Shown here piece by piece: positions 58,526 through 64,000 of a stretch of 64,000 nt of DNA (position 1 is its first letter; the number at the start of each line of letters is the position of its first letter). Position numbers and translations under genes: made by a program. Source of the DNA: Methylobacterium iners (GTDB lineage Bacteria; Pseudomonadota; Alphaproteobacteria; Rhizobiales; Beijerinckiaceae); the NCBI RefSeq assembly GCF_022179305.1, contig NZ_BPQP01000028.1, positions 1 to 64,000 on the forward strand, given 5' to 3'. Under the pieces are notes generated by a model. The model saw nothing but the letters and a program-made list of their open reading frames with translations. It made no database searches and was not told the DNA's origin.

Positions 58526-61171
58526 TCAGCCGACGGTCCCGGCCCCGAGGGTTCCGTCACCGAAGGTGAGGCGGCCCTCGTAGAGGCCGAACTGCAGGTA
58601 GTGGGTCATGGGGTCGATGCCCGCCGCCCGCACGTCGGCGTTGGCCGCAAGATAGGCGCTCGTGTCGAAGTCGGCGGAGGGATCACGCCCCTCGCGGAAG
58701 CCGAACTGCGTGTAGTGCGTCAGCGGGTTGACGCCGGCTGCGCGCACGTCGGCATAGGCGGCCAGGTACCCGTCGGTGTCGAAGATCGCGTTGGCGTCGC
58801 GGCCTTCCCGCGCGCCGAAGTTGGTGAAGTGGGTGCGGGCGAAGGCGAAGCCGTCGCCGCCCGCCGTGATGACGGCGCGCGCCACGTCGGGGTTGGACAG
58901 CAGGTAGAACTCGGCGTCGAAGCCGCGGGCTGACCCGATCTCGCTGGATCGTCCGATCGCGGCGTTGATGGCGCGGCCTTCGGACTGGCCGAACTCGAGA
59001 TAGTGGGCGAGCGGGTTGACGTTGGCTGCGCGCACGTCGGCGTTGCGGGCGAGGTAGCCCTGCGTGTCGAAGGCCGCCCCCGGATCGCGGCCCTCGCGGA
59101 AGCCGAACCCCTCGTAGTGGGTGAGCGGGTTGAGGCCGGCGGCGCGCACGTCCGGGTTGGCGGCGAGGTAGCCGGTGGTGGAGAAGAAGGCGTTCGGATC
59201 GCGGCCCTCGCGGAAGCCGAACTCGGCGTAATGCGCATCGGCATCCCTGCCGGACCGGAACACGTCCGGATTGGTCGCAAGGTAGAACAGGTCGTCGACG
59301 AGCGGCGCACCGTCGTTGAGGGTGACCGTCGCGTCGTTGAACAGCACCCGCTCGAAGCCGGACACCGTGTCGGTGCCCTCCTGGCCGGTGATCGTGGTCT
59401 GGCCCCGAAGCTGCCCGACCTGAAGGTTCGCGAAGCTCGTGTTGTAGACCAGCGTGTCGATGCCCGCACCGCCGCGCAGCACGTCGTTGCCCAGCCCGCC
59501 CGTGACGATGTCGTTGCCGGCCCCACCTGAGATGCGATCGTCGCCGGCGCCGCCGGTGAAGGTGTCGTTGCCGGCCTGCCCGACGAGCACGGAACCGCCG
59601 CGGGTCGCGACCTCGTAGAGGGTCGTCGTGTTGCCGACCTCGTTGGCGCTGACGACGAGGGCCGTTCCGGTCGGGCTGTCGGCGGCGCTGATGAAGGTGA
59701 GGACCTCGGGGCCGGCATCGGCGACCAGTGGGCGCTCATAGGTCACGAAACGGGCATTGGCCGGATCGGTCACGTCGTAGACCATGACGCCGCCGGTGCG
59801 CTCCAGGCCGACGAAGGCGTAGATGCGGCCGTCGACCGTGCCGATCGTGACGCCCTCGGGCTCCGGCCCCTTGTCGTCGGAGCGGTTGTCGACCTGACCG
59901 TTGCCCTGGTTCTGGTTGAAGATGTCCGGCGTCAGGGCCGCGGTGATCCGCTCGAACTCGCCGCCCGTGTCACGCACCTTCGAGATGCTGCCGTCGGCCT
60001 CCTGACGGTAGATGGTGATGCCGCGCCCGCCGAAGGTGAAGAGCTGGTCGATGTCGCCGTCGCCGTCGGTGTCGCCGACGCGGGTCAGGACGTTGAGGCG
60101 GCCGAGATCCGAGTTCGCCTTGAGCGCCGCCGCGTTCGGGAAGGCGGTGGGGTCGAGCCGGACGCTCGCGCTGCTGAGCCGCGCGACGTCCTGCTCCTCG
60201 AGCCCGGTGCCGACGCGCGCGTCGCCCTCGTTGGCAGTCACGAAATAGGTGGCGCCGCCGACGGAGAAGGAGGCGATCGCGTCCGGCTGCAGGAGGCTGG
60301 TCAGGTTGGCGTTGCGCAGCGCGATCCCGTTCTGGTCGCTCGGGTCGAACACGTTGCCGGGCAGCGAGCGGTCGACGCCGCCCAGCGGCTGGATGGCGAT
60401 GGGCCGGCTCGCATTCGGGTCGGTCAGGTCGATGACGGCGACGCCGTTCACCTCCTGCAGCGTGACGTAGGCGCGGGTGCCGTCGGGCGAGACGGTCACG
60501 TATTCAGGCTCGATGTCGGCCGCGGCGCTCTGGCCCGGGAAGATCGCGAGGCCGCGGGCGCGCAGGGCCGCCTCTGAGCCGTTCAGCGAATCGAAGGCTA
60601 TGGTGTTGGTGACGCGCGCGCTCGCCGCGCCGTCCGCGAGGCTGATGATGCTGACGGTGCCGTTCGGATTGTTGGTGGTCGAGGCAGCCTCCGCCTCGTT
60701 GGCCACGATGATCCGCTGACCGTCCGGCGTGAAGGTGAGCTGGTCGGGCAGCGATCCGACCCGGACGACGGATTGCAGATTCCCGCCGGTGTTGAACAGG
60801 GCGACGCTGCCCTGATCCGTCGCGTTCGGCGCCTGGTAGGCCACGGCGACGACGCCGTTGCGGACCGCGACCGAGTTCGCGGCGCCGAAATTCGCGAGGC
60901 CGGCCAGCGGGATCGTCCCGGCGGCGGCCAGGGCGCCGGCGGCGTCGATCTGGACGATGTCGATTCGGCTCGCGGCGGCGTTTAGGATGAAGAGACGATC
61001 GCTGACCGGATCGAAGGTGACGACCTCGGCATTGCCGCCGGCGGCCGTGAAGGCGCCGAGCCGCACGAGGTCGACGGCGTTGGAGCCGGTCGGGGTGGTG
61101 GTCGATCCCTGGAGCGAGGGCAGGGCCGTCCGGACGTCGATGGGTGCAGGATTCGAGATGCCGGACGACAT
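58526..61171 (-). CDS. Choice-of-anchor I / RTX repeat secreted protein
   Basis: An 881-residue protein without a Sec signal. Residues about 35-540 form a beta-propeller-like choice-of-anchor I region (FDPVSDRLFILNAAAS, EPEYVTVSPDGTRAYVTLQE, GDTDGDGDIDQLF). Residues about 545-600 hold RTX calcium-binding nonapeptides (GGAGDDRISGGAGND). The last about 257 residues contain six tandem copies of a 38-49 residue repeat (YLAANADVRAAG, HYxxFGxREGRDP). RTX motifs point to type I secretion. No secretion genes are adjacent. GAGGAAA upstream of 61171 supports this start; the frame extends upstream without coding signal. Confidence 0.82.
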   Translation of the reverse strand: MSSGISNPAPIDVRTALPSLQGSTTTPTGSNAVDLVRLGAFTAAGGNAEVVTFDPVSDRLFILNAAASRIDIVQIDAAGALAAAGTIPLAGLANFGAANSVAVRNGVVAVAYQAPNATDQGSVALFNTGGNLQSVVRVGSLPDQLTFTPDGQRIIVANEAEAASTTNNPNGTVSIISLADGAASARVTNTIAFDSLNGSEAALRARGLAIFPGQSAAADIEPEYVTVSPDGTRAYVTLQEVNGVAVIDLTDPNASRPIAIQPLGGVDRSLPGNVFDPSDQNGIALRNANLTSLLQPDAIASFSVGGATYFVTANEGDARVGTGLEEQDVARLSSASVRLDPTAFPNAAALKANSDLGRLNVLTRVGDTDGDGDIDQLFTFGGRGITIYRQEADGSISKVRDTGGEFERITAALTPDIFNQNQGNGQVDNRSDDKGPEPEGVTIGTVDGRIYAFVGLERTGGVMVYDVTDPANARFVTYERPLVADAGPEVLTFISAADSPTGTALVVSANEVGNTTTLYEVATRGGSVLVGQAGNDTFTGGAGDDRISGGAGNDIVTGGLGNDVLRGGAGIDTLVYNTSFANLQVGQLRGQTTITGQEGTDTVSGFERVLFNDATVTLNDGAPLVDDLFYLATNPDVFRSGRDADAHYAEFGFREGRDPNAFFSTTGYLAANPDVRAAGLNPLTHYEGFGFREGRDPGAAFDTQGYLARNADVRAANVNPLAHYLEFGQSEGRAINAAIGRSSEIGSARGFDAEFYLLSNPDVARAVITAGGDGFAFARTHFTNFGAREGRDANAIFDTDGYLAAYADVRAAGVNPLTHYTQFGFREGRDPSADFDTSAYLAANADVRAAGIDPMTHYLQFGLYEGRLTFGDGTLGAGTVG
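58529..59299 (-). repeat. Six tandem protein-coding repeats at the C-terminus of the RTX protein
   Basis: Six units of 38-49 codons encode YLAxNxDVRAAGxNPLTHYxxFGxREGRDPxAxF-type segments. The third and fourth units carry extra residues. The DNA copies are similar enough to suggest unequal duplication. Confidence 0.75.
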
Positions 61172-61366
61172 GGGGTTGGTTTCCTCGTTCTGTTCGTTCG
61201 CGTGTGCCCGCCTACGCTCGGTAGGAACCGCCAATGACAATGCGATGACAGCCCCGCGACGGGGACCGGCGTCCGCATTGCCGCCTGAATCGCCTGCGAC
61301 TGAACGCGGCGACGTCGCACAGCCCATCCAGGCCTTCCGCCCGGGGCTGCTCCTTCAGGGCCACGC

Positions 61367-62551
61367 ATGGTCTTCACCCTGAGCGCCCGGGCTCCGCGCC
61401 GCGGCGCTGCCCTGGTCCTGGCCTTGATGCTCGCCGGCCCTGCCCCCGCGCAGGAGGGCAAGGCGCAGGCGCCGATTCCAGCCGCGACCCTCGCGCTGAT
61501 GGCGGCCAAGGGCACGACGGCGGCCGCCCCGGTGCTGTTTCGGGCCTTCAAGAAGGAATCCGAGATCGAGGTCTGGAAGCGGGCTGGCGGCCGCTTCGTC
61601 CACATCAAGACCTTCCCGATCTGCCGCTGGTCGGGCCAGCTCGGGCCCAAGCGCAAGACCGGCGACCGCCAGACGCCGGAGGGGTTCTACAGCGTCGCCG
61701 AGCGGCAGCTGAACCCGAACTCGGCCTATTACCTGTCCTTCGACGTCGGCTACCCGAACGCCTTCGACAGGAGCCACGGCTATACCGGCTCGGCCGTGAT
61801 GGTCCACGGCGTCTGCTCGTCGATGGGCTGCTACGCGATGACCGACAAGGTCGCGGGAGAGCTCTATTCCATCGCCCGCGAGGCCTTCGCTGGCGGCCAG
61901 CTCGCCTTCCAGTTCCAGTCCTTCCCGTTCCGGATGACGGCGAGGAACATGGCCCTGCACCGGACCGACCCGAACATCGCCTTCTGGCGCCAGCTCAAGG
62001 AGGGCTCGGACCGGTTCGAGGCGACGGGCGAGGAGCCGGTGGTCGGCGTCGCCAACGGCCGCTACGTCTTTGCGCCCACTAAGGACCCGGCCCGCGAGGC
62101 GCTCGTGGCGACGCGGCGAGCCGAGGAGGAGGCGCGCATCGCCGCCCTCGTCGAGGACGGCGCGGCGGCGATCCGAACCACCTATTCGGATGGCGGGCAG
62201 CACCCGTTCTGGGCGGCGCAAGCCTCCAGGGGCGTTCCGCTCGGCATCGTCAGCCGTCCGGAGGCCCTGGCCTATGCGGGCCAGGAGGTGGTGGTGATCC
62301 CGGCCCGCCCGCGTCCGATCATGATCGCCGAGGCCGTGTGGTCGCGCTGGATCGCGCCGGATTCGGTTCTGGCAATCACGCAGATGCCCGGCTTCGTGCC
62401 CGTCTACGAGGGCGTGCCGCGGCGGTTCGGACCGCTCCTGCGCAGCTATGCCGAGACGCTGCCGCTGGTGGTGCGGGCGGCCCTCGCGGGCGATCTTCCA
62501 GCCCCCGCCTTCGCTCCCACGGCAACCGTCGAGCGCGTCGCCCAGCGCTAG
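61367..62551 (+). CDS. L,D-transpeptidase of the YafK/ErfK type
   Basis: A 394-residue exported YkuD-fold enzyme. A signal peptide (about 1-28, ALVLALMLAGPAPAQ) precedes the catalytic domain (about 55-215). The active-site motif is VMVHGVCSSMGCYAM, with Cys as nucleophile. Length and the domain behind the catalytic part match YafK/DpaA-like proteins, which act on lipoprotein-peptidoglycan links or form L,D crosslinks. The C-terminal 180 residues have no recognised fold. It is divergent from the RTX gene. Confidence 0.84.
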   Translation: MVFTLSARAPRRGAALVLALMLAGPAPAQEGKAQAPIPAATLALMAAKGTTAAAPVLFRAFKKESEIEVWKRAGGRFVHIKTFPICRWSGQLGPKRKTGDRQTPEGFYSVAERQLNPNSAYYLSFDVGYPNAFDRSHGYTGSAVMVHGVCSSMGCYAMTDKVAGELYSIAREAFAGGQLAFQFQSFPFRMTARNMALHRTDPNIAFWRQLKEGSDRFEATGEEPVVGVANGRYVFAPTKDPAREALVATRRAEEEARIAALVEDGAAAIRTTYSDGGQHPFWAAQASRGVPLGIVSRPEALAYAGQEVVVIPARPRPIMIAEAVWSRWIAPDSVLAITQMPGFVPVYEGVPRRFGPLLRSYAETLPLVVRAALAGDLPAPAFAPTATVERVAQR

Positions 62552-62793
62552 GCCCGGCTCGGCGATACCGGGATCGGCCGTTGCTCCGGCGACACGCCGC
62601 GCCTTCGCGTTCCGGCCAAGCCCGCGCCATGTGTGGACACGCACATCAGGCCCGGCAACCCATGCCTACCTCAACGACTTGATCACCCTCAACCCTGGCC
62701 CCGCACTCGCCCGTGAGGCGAGAGCATTCTGTCGCGACGAAGCGAGGCCGCCATCAAGGGCCCACGACCGATCCCGGTCTGGGCGACCGGTTC

Positions 62794-63690
62794 ATGAGTA
62801 TGACGACGACGTCCGCCTCGACTGACGGCCTCGCCCTGCGCTTCTGGGGCGTGCGCGGCTCCACGCCCGTGAGCGGGCCGGATTACGTCGAGTTCGGCGG
62901 CAACACCCCGTGCATGGAGATCCGCTGCGGCGATCGCCTGTTCCTGCTCGATGCCGGGTCGGGCCTCAACGCCTGCGGGCTGCACCATCGCGACGCGCTG
63001 CCGAAGGACATCGACCTCCTCTTCAGCCATCTCCACCTCGACCACACGGCCGGCCTGCCGTTCTTCAAGCCCGTGGTTCTCGATGCCGGGCGCACCATCA
63101 ACACCTATTGCGGCAACCTCGACGGGGCCTCGGCCGAGGCGGCGCTCGATCGCCTGTTCTCGCCGCCGCTCTTTCCCGTCACCCTCGACGTGATTCCGTG
63201 CCGTTTCGCGCATCACGGCTTCAAGGCCGGCGAGCCGCTCGTGTTTCCGGACGGCGTCCGCGTCGACACCATCCTCCTCAATCACCCGCAGGGCTCGACG
63301 GGGTATCGCTTCACGCATCAGGGCCGCCGGCTCTGCGTGATCAGCGACATCGAGCACACCGATCCCTGGCCCGACCCCGCGCTCTCGGAATTCGTGCGGG
63401 GCGCCGACCTGATGGTCTACGATGGGATGTTCACGGAAGGGGAGTATCCCTGCTGCCGTGGCTGGGGGCATTCGACCTGGCAGAAGGGCGTCGAGCTGGC
63501 GCGCGCCGCCGGCGTCAAGGCGCTGGCGATCATCCACATCCACCCCGCCCATACCGACGCCATGCTGCGCCGGATCGAAGTCGAGATGCAGGACGTCATG
63601 CCGACGGCCTTCATCGCCCGGGAACGCCAGCAGATCGACGTCGGCGCCCCGGCCTGCGCCGGCCGCACCCGGCTCAGCCTCGTCGGCTAG
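62794..63690 (+). CDS. MBL-fold metallo-hydrolase
   Basis: A 298-residue metallo-beta-lactamase-fold protein. The zinc motif is SHLHLDHTAG (about 79), with further ligands in NHPQGSTGYRF, VISDIEHTD and the C-terminal IIHIHPAHTD. The opening LRFWGVRGSTPVSG matches the phosphodiesterase/PhnP-like branch with cyclic nucleotide or related substrates. ATG at 62794 gives the standard start. The substrate is unknown. The upstream 240 bases contain no gene. Confidence 0.85.
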   Translation: MSMTTTSASTDGLALRFWGVRGSTPVSGPDYVEFGGNTPCMEIRCGDRLFLLDAGSGLNACGLHHRDALPKDIDLLFSHLHLDHTAGLPFFKPVVLDAGRTINTYCGNLDGASAEAALDRLFSPPLFPVTLDVIPCRFAHHGFKAGEPLVFPDGVRVDTILLNHPQGSTGYRFTHQGRRLCVISDIEHTDPWPDPALSEFVRGADLMVYDGMFTEGEYPCCRGWGHSTWQKGVELARAAGVKALAIIHIHPAHTDAMLRRIEVEMQDVMPTAFIARERQQIDVGAPACAGRTRLSLVG

Positions 63691-63699
63691 CCCGGCGCC

Positions 63700-64000
63700 C
63701 TAGGCCTCAGGATCCTCCGCCAGGAAGAAGTCGACGGCCTGCGCCACCACGGCGGGCTGGTAGGCGTGGGGGCCGTCGTACTCGACATACCTGACGTCGT
63801 ACCTGGCCTCCGCCAGCTGCTGGCGGTGCACGCGGGCGCTGCGCCCGATCGGGATCTGCTCGTCGCGCGTCCCGTGCGACAGGAAGATCCTGGGCGCTCC
63901 CACCTGCATGTGCACCGACATGAACCCCGCCGACGAGACGATGAGGTGGGTGACGACATCGCCGTTCGTCAGCCCGAGGGAGAGGGTGTAGCTGCCGCCA
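63700..64000 (-). CDS. Alpha/beta hydrolase, 3' part (runs off the window)
   Basis: About 99 codons of the C-terminal part of a carboxylesterase-like alpha/beta hydrolase. The visible part starts GGSYTLSLGL, the segment that usually follows the catalytic Ser (GxSxGG), whose codon lies just beyond the window. The catalytic Asp is in SHGTRDEQIPIG and the His in YDGPHAY. The gene ends in TAG at 63700. Substrate unknown; the 5' part is missing. Confidence 0.8.
   Translation of the reverse strand, partial: GGSYTLSLGLTNGDVVTHLIVSSAGFMSVHMQVGAPRIFLSHGTRDEQIPIGRSARVHRQQLAEARYDVRYVEYDGPHAYQPAVVAQAVDFFLAEDPEA

Noticed and set aside
58529-59299. Regular repeats suggesting a CRISPR array
   Set aside because: The units are imperfect, coding in frame and without unique spacers; they are tandem protein repeats.

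Overview
This is a GC-rich window of bacterial chromosome with alphaproteobacterial gene content and order, most like the Methylobacteriaceae (Methylobacterium or a close relative). Pointers are a CpdR regulator next to an N-formylglutamate amidohydrolase gene, a CtrA-type box, a suhB/MmgR-type small RNA, the grxC-nitrilase-DUF1178 block, the secD-secF-Mth938-phytoene synthase block, and RTX proteins with the repeats common in Methylobacterium. The genus is an inference from recognised families; no search was run. Nearly all of the window is coding and most of it is core genome.

Layout. 0-10 kb: a BLUF-fold gene with altered flavin-site residues, then frr-uppS-cdsA-dxr-rseP-bamA-lpxD (ribosome recycling, undecaprenyl phosphate, phospholipid and isoprenoid precursors, outer-membrane assembly, lipid A). 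The usual fabZ-lpxA-lpxB genes do not follow lpxD. 10-21 kb: aspartate aminotransferase, a Tat-exported phosphoesterase, a cold-shock gene, a divergent pair of output-less phosphorelay proteins sharing an intergenic CtrA box, an inositol monophosphatase family enzyme, a catalytically degenerate LytM lipoprotein (NlpD/DipM-like) and a DUF815 ATPase. 21-26 kb: yajC-secD-secF followed by bacterial relatives of two mitochondrial complex I assembly factors. 26-31.6 kb (minus strand): a VanX-type dipeptidase and two exported caspase-like proteins flanking a PepSY-like secreted protein. 32-39 kb: glutamate synthase gltB and gltD with a glutathione transferase gene between them.

39-49 kb: a dihydrodipicolinate synthase-family gene with a frameshift at its start, an SGNH hydrolase, galE overlapping a lytic transglycosylase gene, galU, the small RNA, cpdR, grxC with a deaminated-glutathione amidase-like gene, dsbB and tRNA-Leu(CAA). 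49-55 kb: rpmI-rplT, then pheS and pheT separated by two small genes, one HEPN-like, the second overlapping the pheT start. 55-64 kb: an operon joining a MoeB/ThiF enzyme to a leucine-rich-repeat protein kinase, dapE, a large RTX/choice-of-anchor protein, a YafK-type L,D-transpeptidase, an MBL-fold hydrolase and the 3' part of an alpha/beta hydrolase gene.

No prophage, insertion sequence or CRISPR array was seen. Short palindromic dispersed repeats occur in three intergenic places, and a similar element lies in frame inside the lytic transglycosylase gene. The strongest candidates for undescribed biology are the two-gene insert in pheS-pheT, the MoeB/LRR-kinase operon, the kinase-less phosphorelay with its CtrA box, the paired exported caspases and the BLUF-fold protein without its photocycle tyrosine.
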